From Rhizobium mayense (GTDB lineage Bacteria; Pseudomonadota; Alphaproteobacteria; Rhizobiales; Rhizobiaceae): 64,000 bases of DNA. The notes under the pieces are model-generated. The model made no database searches, was not told the DNA's origin, and worked only from the letters and a program-made list of their open reading frames with translations. The stretch lies in the NCBI RefSeq assembly GCF_030272705.1, contig NZ_JARFYM010000002.1, positions 1-64,000 of the forward strand, read 5' to 3'. Of this stretch, positions 43,721 through 52,029 are shown in pieces; position 1 is the first letter of the stretch, and each line of letters begins with the position of its first letter. The position numbers were made by a program, and so were the translations under genes.

Positions 43721-44733
43721 TGAGTGGCCCCAGGGTCCGACGGAAATGGCGGCCGACACTCGGTCTGATCGTGTTTTCAGTGCTGATTGCTGTACTCGCT
43801 CTGCCAACAGCGATCGTTATCTGGTTTCGCGCGCTCAACGGAACGACGAGCCAGATGGGGCCGGTAGAATTTGCCGCCCTCGCCGTCGCCTTCGGAATTA
43901 CGCTTGCGGTCGCCTATATACTGACACGTACAGTGACCGGACCAATCGACGCCCTAATCGCCCGAACCGAAGAGATCGGCAGGGGTGGGCACGCAGCCAT
44001 TCAGCCACTCAAAACCTACGGCACGCGCGAAATCGCAACGCTTTCGCAAAGCTTCCTCGACCTTGCCACGCGGCTCGTCGATCGCACGGAATATATGCGG
44101 TCTTTTGCAGCGCATGTCTCGCATGAGCTGAAGTCGCCCTTGACGGCCATCAAGGGTGCGGCGGAATTGCTGCGCGACGATGATGCCGACAAGCCCATCA
44201 CACCGGAAGAGCGACGACATTTTCTCGACAACATCGTCGCCGATGCCGACAGGCTGGACGTATTGTTGAACAGGCTGCGTGAGCTTGCCTATGCCGAGCT
44301 ACCGATGACCGCCGGAGAGACTTGTCTAGCTAACATCGTCGACGAGTTGCAGCATCGTTTTTTAACGCTGGTCGCAACCGCTGAAGGCGACACGGAAACG
44401 AGGTTCGCACTTTCCCTTGAGGCGGGCACGATCATTCTCGGCCACTTGGCCGACAATGCCGCCCAGCATGGCGCGAGGCATCTATGGATTACCGCATCGA
44501 AGGATGGGCACAGGATGATCGTCGTCGTCGCCGACGACGGTTCCGGCATTTCCGAAGGCAACAAAGAGCTGATCTTCAAACCGTTCTTTTCCACGCGACG
44601 GGACGTCGGCGGAACAGGAATGGGACTCGATATCACCCGCGCGATGCTGCAATCGCACGGCGGTTCGATCAGGTTAATGGAGGGCAGCCGCGCTGGCACC
44701 GCCTTCGAAATCACGGTGCCCATCGCGCTCTAA
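43720..44733 (+). CDS. Sensor histidine kinase with minimal periplasmic region
   Basis: A 337-aa kinase. Two membrane helices (about 15-37 and 50-69) are joined by only about 12 residues (GTTSQMGPVE), so there is almost no extracytoplasmic sensor domain. A HAMP linker follows (TRTVTGPIDALIARTEEIG), then HisKA with SHELKSPLTAIKG (phospho-His H135) and a HATPase domain with ADNAAQHGA, DDGSGI and GGTGMGLDI. The lack of a sensor loop suggests it reads membrane state or a partner, perhaps the DUF4173 protein encoded upstream (inference). Confidence 0.9.
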   Translation: MSGPRVRRKWRPTLGLIVFSVLIAVLALPTAIVIWFRALNGTTSQMGPVEFAALAVAFGITLAVAYILTRTVTGPIDALIARTEEIGRGGHAAIQPLKTYGTREIATLSQSFLDLATRLVDRTEYMRSFAAHVSHELKSPLTAIKGAAELLRDDDADKPITPEERRHFLDNIVADADRLDVLLNRLRELAYAELPMTAGETCLANIVDELQHRFLTLVATAEGDTETRFALSLEAGTIILGHLADNAAQHGARHLWITASKDGHRMIVVVADDGSGISEGNKELIFKPFFSTRRDVGGTGMGLDITRAMLQSHGGSIRLMEGSRAGTAFEITVPIAL

Positions 44734-44769
44734 CAGCCGGGCGCTTCAATCTCCTTCTGCGTGGATGTT

Positions 44770-44794
44770 GAGGCTCGCTTTGCGATTGAGCCTC
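44770..44794. terminator. Hairpin between convergent kinase and AhpD-like genes
   Basis: GAGGCTC (44770-44776) and GAGCCTC (44788-44794) make a 7-bp perfect stem around an 11-base loop, midway in the 89-base convergent gap. There is no U-run, so a terminator role is only suggested. The flanking GTGGATGTT occurs twice (44761 and about 44802). Confidence 0.4.
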
Positions 44795-44822
44795 TCTGTA
44801 TTGGTGGATGTTCCGTGAGGCG

Positions 44823-45161
44823 TTAGCTGGCAACGGCCTCGGCGGCATCCATGACGCGGGCCGAATAGACCAAGGCGGCGCCTGCGTTGACGGAGATGGC
44901 GACGCCGAGGGCTTCGGCGATCTCTTCCTTGGTAGCCCCATGCTTCTTTGCTTCGGTGGTGTGGACGACGATACAGCCGTCGCAGCGCAGCGTGACAGCG
45001 ACGGCAAGGGCGATCAGTTCGCGCTGCTTGGCGTCGAGATAATTGGTCTTCTGGCCGGCCGCCGATAGCGTCTGGTAACCCCTGACCGTTTCCGGCACGA
45101 CCTTGGCGATCTCGCCGATGCGACCGAGCAACTGCGAGCGATATTCCTTCCAGTTCAACAT
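44823..45161 (-). CDS. Carboxymuconolactone decarboxylase/AhpD-like protein
   Basis: A 112-aa single-domain CMD-family protein. It carries the AhpD redox motif: RCDGCIVVHTTEAKKHGAT gives C60, C63 and H67, and the preceding helix QRELIALAVAVTL fits the family. The CxxC plus His pattern points to alkylhydroperoxidase-like thiol chemistry rather than decarboxylation. AAGGAG precedes ATG. Divergent from the AraC regulator at 45286, which probably controls it. Redox partner unknown. Confidence 0.88.
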   Translation of the reverse strand: MLNWKEYRSQLLGRIGEIAKVVPETVRGYQTLSAAGQKTNYLDAKQRELIALAVAVTLRCDGCIVVHTTEAKKHGATKEEIAEALGVAISVNAGAALVYSARVMDAAEAVAS

Positions 45162-45285
45162 GACGATCTCCTTCGCGATCCCAGCGGCGGCGTGATTGCC
45201 TCGGCTGTCGGAAAAGACTATGCCTCCAATCGGTGATACGTTGTATATTCCAAACGCTCATCCCCTAGCGCGATCGTCTCATTTC

Positions 45286-46212
45286 ATGGATACATTGAGC
45301 CGCCTTGTCGAACTCTCGCATCTGCAGCCGACACTCGATATTCGCTGCCGGCTGGAGGGCGTGTTTCGTATCGATCATGAGCCGGCACAGGAGGGTGTGC
45401 TTCCCTTTCATCTCGTCCTCGATGGAAGCTGCACCATCAGGCTGCGCTCCGCACAACAAATCGTGCTGCGAGCCGGTGATTTCCTGCTCTTTCCACGCGG
45501 CAGCGCGCATATCCTCAGAAATCTTGGCGACGCCAGCGAACCAGCCGCACCACTCACGCTATCGCACGACGGCATAATGCCGTTGCGGCAAAACGGCTTG
45601 GCCGCCGATGTCGACCTGCTCTGCGGTCACTTCACATGCGCGCCGGGATCGTCTGCCTTGCTGCTCGACTCCCTGCCGGATCCGTTCCACGCGTCCCTGG
45701 CGAGCCTTCAAAACAGCGACATGCTCAAAACTTTCGTCGACCTTTTGCGTCAGGAAACGGCACTTCAGCAGCCAGGAGCACTGGTGATTGTCACCGGCAT
45801 GTGTCTCGCCCTGCTCATCCTGGCGCTGCGGACACGCGACACTGCGCCGGACCGTACCCCGGGTCTTCTTGCCCTGCTTGCTGATCCGCGCCTGGGCAAA
45901 TCGGTCAGAGCCGCAATGGCAGCGCCGGGGAACCACTGGACCATCGAAGGGCTCGCTAACCTCTCGGCAATGTCGCGTGCAACCTACGCACGGCAATTCA
46001 TGGCCCGTGCTGGAATGACGGTCGGCGATTTCCTCACGGCGCTGAGGATGTCGGTTGCAAGCGATCTATTGCGGGGAACAAGGCGCGGCATCGCCGATAT
46101 AGCCGCGGAAGTTGGCTATGAATCCGAAGCCGCATTCGGCAAGGCCTTCAAATCCCAGAACGGCCTCACGCCCGCCAAATTCCGGCGCCGCTCCCTCGAT
46201 CGCGGCTTCTGA
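45286..46212 (+). CDS. AraC-family regulator with cupin domain
   Basis: A 308-aa regulator. The N-terminal cupin (about 1-170) starts MDTLSRLVELSHLQPT and contains FLLFPRGSAHIL. Two AraC helix-turn-helix motifs occupy the last 100 residues: WTIEGLANLSAMSRATYARQF and IADIAAEVGYESEAAFGKAFK in pieces. The subgroup with this cupin usually sits divergent from AhpD-like, SDR or similar redox genes and activates them. Start at ATG 45286 is chosen because promoter-like sequence (TTGTATATTCC) covers 45241-45251; ATG 45220 is the alternative. Confidence 0.85.
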   Translation: MDTLSRLVELSHLQPTLDIRCRLEGVFRIDHEPAQEGVLPFHLVLDGSCTIRLRSAQQIVLRAGDFLLFPRGSAHILRNLGDASEPAAPLTLSHDGIMPLRQNGLAADVDLLCGHFTCAPGSSALLLDSLPDPFHASLASLQNSDMLKTFVDLLRQETALQQPGALVIVTGMCLALLILALRTRDTAPDRTPGLLALLADPRLGKSVRAAMAAPGNHWTIEGLANLSAMSRATYARQFMARAGMTVGDFLTALRMSVASDLLRGTRRGIADIAAEVGYESEAAFGKAFKSQNGLTPAKFRRRSLDRGF

Positions 46213-46445
46213 AAAATCGTTAAAATTGTCCTCACCACAGTTATTTTCTTGCGGAATCGCAGTAATATTTCTACAGAAACTGCCCTTATGAACGCTTTTG
46301 AGGTCAAAAATGTCCGAAAGCGATCATCGGCCTCGATGTCATCTCCTGTCTCCGTTTTCAGGCGCCTTACGGCAGTTCGCGCGTCATGACAGGCCATTGC
46401 GGCAGGTTAAAAGGGCGCTGCCGCGCCCATCCAAGGAGAACGAAA
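46213..46445. other. Intergenic region before the solitary binding protein
   Basis: The 233 bases after the AraC gene begin AT-rich, then become GC-rich. The promoter of the binding-protein gene should lie here, possibly in the AT-rich part near 46240-46285. I see no clear operator or terminator. Confidence 0.35.
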
Positions 46446-47552
46446 ATGAGTCTGAAGACATTGACGGCCGCGACGTTTGTCGCCTCGCTGGCCTTCGCGC
46501 CGCTCGCCCATGCAGATATCGTGATTGGTCTGATCGCGCCGCTTACCGGCCCCGTCGCCGCCTACGGCGACCAGGTCAAGAATGGCGCACAGACCGCCGT
46601 TGACGAGATCAACAAGGCCGGCGGCATCCTCGGTCAGAAGGTCGTGCTGAAGCTTGGAGACGATGCCGGCGATCCGAAGCAAGGCGTCTCCGTCGCCAAC
46701 GATTTCGTTGGTCAGGGCATTCGTTTCGTCGTGGGTCCGGTAACCTCGGGTGTCGCCATTCCGGTCTCCGACGCGCTCGCTGAAAACGGCATCCTCATGG
46801 TAACGCCGACCGCGACTGCGCCGGATCTGACCAAGCGCGGCCTCACCAATATTCTTCGCACGTGCGGCCGTGACGACCAGCAGGCCGACGTTGCAGCGAA
46901 ATTCGTCCTGAAGAACTTCAAGGACAAGAAGATCGCCATCCTCAACGACAAGGCCGCCTACGGCAAAGGCCTGGCGGATGCCTTCAAGGCGACGCTGAAT
47001 GCTGGCGGCGTGACCGAAGTGATCAACGATTCCCTGACCCCCGGCGAAAAGGACTACAGCGCTCTGACGTCGAAGCTCAAGGCAGCCGGCATCGATCTCA
47101 TCTATTTTGGCGGTTATCATCCCGAGGGTGGCCTCCTCGCTCGTCAGTTGCATGACATCTCGGTCAAAGCGCAGATTATCGGCGGCGATGGCCTGTCGAA
47201 CACAGAATTTTGGGCAATCGCCAACGAAGCCGCCCAAGGCACGATCTTCACCAACGCCTCTGACGCACTGAAGAACCCCGATTCCCAGACCGCCGCCGCG
47301 GCGCTGAAGGAGCGCAACATCCCGGCCGAAGCGTTTACTCTGAATGCCTTTGCTGCAGTGCAGGTGCTGAAGGCCGGCATTGAAAAGGTTGGCAGCGCCG
47401 ACGACGCGCAAGCCGTCGCAACCGCGCTGAAGAGTGGCGAACCGATCCAGACTGCCATCGGCAAGGTCACCTATGGCGAAACTGGCGACCTCACCTCGCA
47501 GAGCTTCTCGCTCTACAAGTGGGATGCCGGCAAGATCGTCCCGGTCGAATAA
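46446..47552 (+). CDS. Branched-chain amino-acid-type ABC binding protein (LivJ/BraC-like)
   Basis: A 368-aa periplasmic binding protein. A signal peptide (about 1-22, ending AHA|DIVIG) is followed by the Leu/Ile/Val-family start [20 protein letters not shown] and [21 protein letters not shown]. Strong AAGGAGA before ATG 46446. It is monocistronic, with its own perfect terminator. No LivHMGF permease or ATPase genes are present in the window, so it must use a transporter encoded elsewhere. Ligand is likely a branched-chain or related amino acid. Confidence 0.92.
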   Translation: MSLKTLTAATFVASLAFAPLAHADIVIGLIAPLTGPVAAYGDQVKNGAQTAVDEINKAGGILGQKVVLKLGDDAGDPKQGVSVANDFVGQGIRFVVGPVTSGVAIPVSDALAENGILMVTPTATAPDLTKRGLTNILRTCGRDDQQADVAAKFVLKNFKDKKIAILNDKAAYGKGLADAFKATLNAGGVTEVINDSLTPGEKDYSALTSKLKAAGIDLIYFGGYHPEGGLLARQLHDISVKAQIIGGDGLSNTEFWAIANEAAQGTIFTNASDALKNPDSQTAAAALKERNIPAEAFTLNAFAAVQVLKAGIEKVGSADDAQAVATALKSGEPIQTAIGKVTYGETGDLTSQSFSLYKWDAGKIVPVE

Positions 47553-47571
47553 GCCGCTTGGCTCAAGTCTT

Positions 47572-47600
47572 TGCCGGGCCATTCGTGGCCCGGCATTTTT
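47572..47600 (+). terminator. Intrinsic terminator of the Liv-type binding-protein gene
   Basis: TGCCGGGCC (47572-47580) and GGCCCGGCA (47587-47595) form a perfect 9-bp stem with a 6-base loop, followed directly by TTTTT. It lies 20 bases after the stop codon. Confidence 0.93.
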
Positions 47601-47632
47601 ATGCCTGCCTGATCAGGCTCGCGTTGCGCCCT

Positions 47633-48457
47633 TCAACAAACAGTGCGGAAGCGTTCGATGCAGGTTGAAAGGACCTCCTCACCCGGCCTTTTCCACCAAT
47701 TCGCCTCCGAAAAGATTTCAACTTCCTGCGGACCGGAAAAGCCGGCCTTCTCGACAGCGGCGCGAATGCGCTTCAGGTCGATGACGCCGTCGCCCATCAT
47801 GCCACGATCTAGCAGCAGATCCTTCGTCGGTACCAGCCAATCGCAGATATGGTGCGCCAGGATCTGGCCCTTGGCGCCGGCACGAGTGATTTGTTCGTAA
47901 AGCTTCGGGTCCCACCAGACGTGGTAGACATCGACGGCGACGCCGACGCCCTCGCCCAGCAGGTCGCAAATATCGAGCGCCTGTTCGAGAGTATTCACGC
48001 AGGCGCGGTCGGCGGCATACATCGGATGCAGCGGCTCGATCGCCAGCGGAATACCAGCGCTGCGAGCATGCGGCAGGATCGCAGCAATGCCGTCCGCCAC
48101 CATTTCACGAGCGTGAACGATATCCTTCGAACCCTTGGGCAGACCGCCGACAACGAGGACGAGGCAATCGGCATTCAGCGCCGCCGCTTCGTCAATCGCC
48201 CGCCTGTTGTCATCAATCGCGGCCTTCAGGCCTTCGGCGTCGGCCGCCGGGAACATGCCGCCGCGGCAAAGGCCGGTGACCTTCAGCCGGTTGTCCGCCA
48301 CAATCCTTGCAGCTTCGGCCAAGCCGATCGCATGCACCTGATCGCGCCAGGGGGCGATCGCGGCGATATCCTGCTTCAGGCAGGCCTCGACCGCCTGGCG
48401 CATGTCATATTGCTGGCGCACGGTCGCAAGATTGATGGAAAGGCCGGATAAAGCCAT
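47633..48457 (-). CDS. Sugar-phosphate isomerase/epimerase-like TIM-barrel protein
   Basis: A 274-aa AP-endonuclease-2-fold (xylose-isomerase-like) protein. Metal-binding positions are suggested by AIEPLHPMYA (Glu, about residue 142), VAVDVYHVWWDP (Asp and His, about 175-182) and VEIFSEANWW (Glu near the C-terminus). It may isomerise or epimerise a keto-sugar, or cleave one. GGGAGGATCATCAG precedes ATG. Last gene of the oxidoreductase-DUF993-isomerase operon, 30 bases after DUF993, under the TetR palindrome at 50854. Confidence 0.83.
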   Translation of the reverse strand: MALSGLSINLATVRQQYDMRQAVEACLKQDIAAIAPWRDQVHAIGLAEAARIVADNRLKVTGLCRGGMFPAADAEGLKAAIDDNRRAIDEAAALNADCLVLVVGGLPKGSKDIVHAREMVADGIAAILPHARSAGIPLAIEPLHPMYAADRACVNTLEQALDICDLLGEGVGVAVDVYHVWWDPKLYEQITRAGAKGQILAHHICDWLVPTKDLLLDRGMMGDGVIDLKRIRAAVEKAGFSGPQEVEIFSEANWWKRPGEEVLSTCIERFRTVC

Positions 48458-48487
48458 TCTGATGATCCTCCCAGATCCTGTTTCCGA

Positions 48488-49663
48488 TTAGGCGACACCG
48501 ACCGTGGCAAGGATCGTCGTCATCCGTTGCACGGCGAGGTCGGGATCCCTCAAGACACGCGCAGTGTCAGCCAGACGGAACAGCTCCGACAAGTGCACGA
48601 TAGAGCGCGTGCTCTGCTGACCGCCCAACATTTGGAAGTGATCCTGGAAGCCGTTGAGATAGGCGAGGAAAACCACGCCGGTTTTATAGAAGCGCGTCGG
48701 CGCCTTGAAGATATGGCGGGACAGCGGAACGGTCGGCGCCAGCATCTGATGGAAGGCGTCGAGATTGTTCTCGGCAAGCTTCGAAAGAGCCGCGCTCGCT
48801 GCCGGCGCGATCGCATCGAAAATACCGAGCAGCGCATGCGAATAGCCATGGCTGTCCCCGGCGATCAATTCGGCATAGTTGAAATCGTCGCCGGTATACA
48901 TTTTCACCGCCGGATCGAGGCGACGGCGCATGACGATCTCCTTTTCCGCCGACAGCAGCGAGATCTTGACGCCATCGACCTTGGCGGCGTTGTCGTTGAT
49001 GATCGCGACGGCCGTGTCCATGGCGCGCATGTCGTCGGACGAACCCCAATAGCCGGCCAGCGCCGGATCGAACATCGAGCCGAGCCAGTGAATGATTACC
49101 GGCTGTTGGACCTGCTCGAGGATGCGATTGTAGACGCGGACATAATCGTCCGGCCCCTTGGCTGCCGCTGCAAGCGCGCGGCTCGCCATCAGGATGATGC
49201 GCCCACCCTGGCCTTCGACAAAGGCGACCTGCTCCTCATAGGCGCGGATGACGTCATCGATGGTAACATCGGGACCAGGTGCGAGATGATCGGTGCCGGC
49301 GCCGTAGGCGATCAGCGAGTCCGAGCGATTACGGGCGGCCGATTGTGCGTGCGTGATCAGCTCCCTGGCGCCGGCCCAGTCGAGGCCCATGCCGCGCTGC
49401 GCCGTGTCCATGGCCTCGGCCACGCCAAAGCCGAGATCCCAGAGATATTCGCGGAAAGCGATGGTCCGCTCCCAATCGATGTTGCGATCGAGCCAAGGAT
49501 CGTTGTCGGCCAGGGGATCGACGACCACGTGGGCGGCGGCATAGGCGACGCGATTGAAGCGATGGCCGCCGGTCGGACGTTCCGGAGGGCTAAGCGGCGT
49601 GTTGGCGACGGTGAATTCGGCAAGCTTGCCGCCAGCCGCGGGCAAACGAAGGGTCTTCATCAT
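48488..49663 (-). CDS. DUF993 protein (dihydrodipicolinate-synthase-like aldolase fold)
   Basis: A 391-aa protein that I place in DUF993. A DHDPS-like TIM barrel is suggested by GAGTDHL (121-127), QPVIIHWLG, and KVDGVKISLLSAEKE. There K233 occupies the place of the Schiff-base Lys of DHDPS/NAL enzymes, and MYTGDDFNY parallels their substrate loop. It is longer than DHDPS (about 290 aa). A retro-aldol or lyase step on a keto-sugar acid is the natural guess, but I know of no proven reaction. Start at ATG 49663, nine bases after AGGAGG. It lies 13 bases after the oxidoreductase gene. Confidence 0.78.
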   Translation of the reverse strand: MMKTLRLPAAGGKLAEFTVANTPLSPPERPTGGHRFNRVAYAAAHVVVDPLADNDPWLDRNIDWERTIAFREYLWDLGFGVAEAMDTAQRGMGLDWAGARELITHAQSAARNRSDSLIAYGAGTDHLAPGPDVTIDDVIRAYEEQVAFVEGQGGRIILMASRALAAAAKGPDDYVRVYNRILEQVQQPVIIHWLGSMFDPALAGYWGSSDDMRAMDTAVAIINDNAAKVDGVKISLLSAEKEIVMRRRLDPAVKMYTGDDFNYAELIAGDSHGYSHALLGIFDAIAPAASAALSKLAENNLDAFHQMLAPTVPLSRHIFKAPTRFYKTGVVFLAYLNGFQDHFQMLGGQQSTRSIVHLSELFRLADTARVLRDPDLAVQRMTTILATVGVA

Positions 49664-49676
49664 GCTCTTAAACCTC

Positions 49677-50834
49677 CTAGAGAGCAGAAAGCGAGGGAAC
49701 GTCGATCCAGCGGCGCTCGGCCCAGCTCCTCTGGGCGAGCTCGGCGAGTTGAACGCCCTTGGCGCCCTCGCGCAAGGTGAACTTCCAAGGCGTATCGTCA
49801 ACGACGTGGCGCAAAAAATCCTCCCACTGCGCCTTGAAGCCATTCTCGAAGGCCTGCGTGTCGGGCACCTCGTCCCAGGTCTCGAAGAAATTGATCGGCT
49901 GCGGCTGATCCGGGTTCCAGACGGGCTTCGGCGTGTTGACGCGGTGCTGCGTCCAGCAGCGCATCAGTCCACAGACCGCCGAACCATGCGTTCCGTCCAC
50001 TTGGAACGTCACGAGATCGTCGCGCCGCACGCGTACCGCCCAGGAGGAGTTGATCTGTGCAACCACGCCGCCATCGAGCTCGAACGTGGCATAGGCCGCA
50101 TCGTCGGCGTCGGCGACATAGGTCTTGCCGTTTTCATCGACGCGGCTCGGAATATGCGTCGCGCCGTAGCAGCTGACGGCTTTGACTTCGCCGAAGAGAT
50201 TGTCGAGCACGTAGCGCCAATGCGGCAGCATATCCAGGATCATCCCGCCGCCCTCGGCTTTGCGGTAGTTCCAGGATGGACGCTGTGCCTTCACACCCCA
50301 GTCGCCTTCGAAAACCCAGTATCCGAACTCGCCGCGCACGGAGAGGATCTTGCCGAAGAAGCCGCTGTCGCGCAGCATGGCGATCTTGCGCAGGCCCGGC
50401 AGATAAAGCTTATCCTGCACCACGCCGTTCTTGACGCCATGACGCTCCGCCAAAGCGGCGACCTTAAGCGCTTCGTCCAATGTCTCGGAGATAGGCTTCT
50501 CGCAATAGACATGCTTGCCCGCCGCGATGGCTCGCTCCAGCAGCGAGACGCGCATCTGCGTCGACCCGGCGTCAAAGAAAATCGTGTTGTGAGGATCGGT
50601 AAGAGCGCTGTTGAGATCGGTGGTCGTTTTCGCCAGGCCGTGCTTGCGCGCGACTTCCGCGATTTTGTCGGCGTTGCGGCCGACCAGGATCGGATCCGGC
50701 ATCAACCTGTCGCCATTAGCAAGCTGCACGCCGCCCTGCTCGCGGATCGCCAGGATCGACCGTACGAGATGCTGATTGTAACCCATGCGGCCGGTGATGC
50801 CGTGCATGATGATGCCGATCTGTTTCGTCACCAT
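49677..50834 (-). CDS. Gfo/Idh/MocA family dehydrogenase
   Basis: A 385-aa NAD(P)-dependent dehydrogenase. The Rossmann start is IGIIMHGITGRMGYNQHL (in part), and YCEKPISE (about 112-119) gives the family Lys. The catalytic region is GGGMILDMLPHWRYVL with Asp and His. The unusual HGITGRMG start and the long insert distinguish it from the window's other family member at 172. First gene of the TetR-controlled operon, with GGGAGGAGGAAGAC before ATG. With a sugar-isomerase-like and a DHDPS-like partner it probably oxidises a sugar or cyclitol; substrate unknown. Confidence 0.87.
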   Translation of the reverse strand: MVTKQIGIIMHGITGRMGYNQHLVRSILAIREQGGVQLANGDRLMPDPILVGRNADKIAEVARKHGLAKTTTDLNSALTDPHNTIFFDAGSTQMRVSLLERAIAAGKHVYCEKPISETLDEALKVAALAERHGVKNGVVQDKLYLPGLRKIAMLRDSGFFGKILSVRGEFGYWVFEGDWGVKAQRPSWNYRKAEGGGMILDMLPHWRYVLDNLFGEVKAVSCYGATHIPSRVDENGKTYVADADDAAYATFELDGGVVAQINSSWAVRVRRDDLVTFQVDGTHGSAVCGLMRCWTQHRVNTPKPVWNPDQPQPINFFETWDEVPDTQAFENGFKAQWEDFLRHVVDDTPWKFTLREGAKGVQLAELAQRSWAERRWIDVPSLSAL

Positions 50835-50853
50835 GTCTTCCTCCTCCCGTAAA

Positions 50854-50867
50854 TAACTATATAGTTA
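50854..50867. promoter_or_regulatory. TetR operator palindrome before the DUF993 operon
   Basis: TAACTATATAGTTA, a perfect 14-bp palindrome, lies 20 bases upstream of the oxidoreductase ATG. A perfect minus-strand TTGACA at 50893-50898 is a plausible -35, which puts the palindrome at or just after the -10. The identical sequence stands before the tetR gene at 51891. Confidence 0.8.
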
Positions 50868-50964
50868 CATAACTGACATGGCGAAGCGACGCTGTCAACG
50901 GCCGTTATCGACAGCCGTTACGGCAAGTGCGCGGATTCTGGTGGGATCAGGAGGCGTTTTGAGC

Positions 50965-51069
50965 TTAGAGCAATTCCAGGAAAAGTGCGAAGCGGTTTTC
51001 CGTCCGGAATGCGTAAAAACAAAAGGATAGAGCGGGAAAGCGATTCCGTGAAACGCTGAACCGCTCTAA
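50965..51069. repeat. 105-bp rhizobial dispersed intergenic repeat
   Basis: Ends are TTAGAGC (50965-50971) and GCTCTAA (51063-51069), an inverted repeat. The interior has AATTCCAGGAAAAGTGCGAAG, GCGGTTTTCCGTCCGGAAT and GAAACGCTGAACCGC (quoted in part). I recognise this as a common Rhizobium intergenic repeat. Its right end supplies the stop codon of the TetR gene (51066-51068), so the insertion may have reshaped that gene's 3' end. Confidence 0.65.
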
Positions 51070-51785
51070 GGACGCAGATAGGCGAAGATGACGTCGACGA
51101 TGTGCTCGCCCCAGGAATCGATTTCCGACTTGTCGGAAAGGTTTCGCTGGAAGATCGTCGATAGCGTCCAGCGGTTCGTCAGGAAGAAGGAACCGAGGGC
51201 CGCGATGCTCATGTAGATCTTGACGGGATCGCAGCCCGGGCGAAAGTCGCCCGCTGCTGCACCGCGATCGAGCAGACCGGAAATCTCCGCAACCAGCGGC
51301 GAATGCAGCTCGAAAATCCGCGCCGACCGCTTCAGAAAGCGGGCCTTATGCATGTTCTCAGTGCTGAGAATGCCAAGGAATTCCGGATGATCCAGAAAAT
51401 ATTTCCATGTGAAAACAACAAGCTCCTGCATGCCTTCGGTAGGGCTGCGGTGCGAAAGATCGAGCCTCGCCTCCGCCGAGCGAATAGCGACATAACTGCC
51501 TTCGAGGACAGCGACATAGAGCGCATCCTTGCCGCCGAAATAGTGATAGAGCATGCGCTTGTTGATCTTGGCGCGCTCGGCTATAGCGTCGACGCGGGCG
51601 CCGCCATAGCCCCGCTCGGCAAATTCCTTGGTCGCCGCAGCCAGGATCGCCTTGCTCGTGCGCTCCGCATCCCTGAGACGCGGCCGTTCGGCGGTTGAAC
51701 GCGGCACCGCCCGGTCCGCTGACTCGACCGCAGTTTCAGCCTTCGGGCTCCTCGATCGGCCCTTGGTGATTTTGGCTTCGCTCAT
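51066..51785 (-). CDS. TetR-family regulator of the DUF993 operon
   Basis: A 239-aa repressor. A basic leader of about 45 residues precedes the helix-turn-helix (about 47-95, with ERGYGGARVDAIAERAKINKRMLYHYFGGK in pieces). The ligand domain follows. Start at ATG 51785, after GGGAGCC. It lies upstream of the operon at 50834 on the same strand, and both promoters carry the perfect palindrome TAACTATATAGTTA, strongly suggesting autoregulation and repression of the catabolic operon. The inducer would be a pathway substrate or intermediate. The last codons fall within a dispersed repeat. Confidence 0.88.
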   Translation of the reverse strand: MSEAKITKGRSRSPKAETAVESADRAVPRSTAERPRLRDAERTSKAILAAATKEFAERGYGGARVDAIAERAKINKRMLYHYFGGKDALYVAVLEGSYVAIRSAEARLDLSHRSPTEGMQELVVFTWKYFLDHPEFLGILSTENMHKARFLKRSARIFELHSPLVAEISGLLDRGAAAGDFRPGCDPVKIYMSIAALGSFFLTNRWTLSTIFQRNLSDKSEIDSWGEHIVDVIFAYLRP

Positions 51786-51890
51786 CGCGGCTCCCGATTG
51801 CGTTTGGCAAGGCCCATGCGGCCCCTTAACCGTCGACAAGTACCTGATCACGGCACAAGTTGACAGCCCCCTGAAAATCGAAGGCTATAG

Positions 51891-51932
51891 TAACTATATA
51901 GTTATATAAAAGCAGTATCGCTAGAAATGCAA
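51891..51932 (-). promoter_or_regulatory. tetR promoter with operator palindrome
   Basis: In the minus direction TTGCAT (51927-51932) and TTATAT (51904-51909) are spaced by exactly 17 bases, a good promoter for the TetR gene. The 14-bp palindrome TAACTATATAGTTA (51891-51904) begins within the -10, so bound repressor would block RNA polymerase. The same 14-mer controls the operon at 50854. Confidence 0.8.
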
Positions 51933-52029
51933 GCTTGGCGCCAAGCCGAAGCGTGGTGCTTAACACAGACCATACCCTCGCCAGGCGAGCAGAGTCGGCA
52001 GTTTTTAGACGCTTGCAGGCAGCCCGCAC

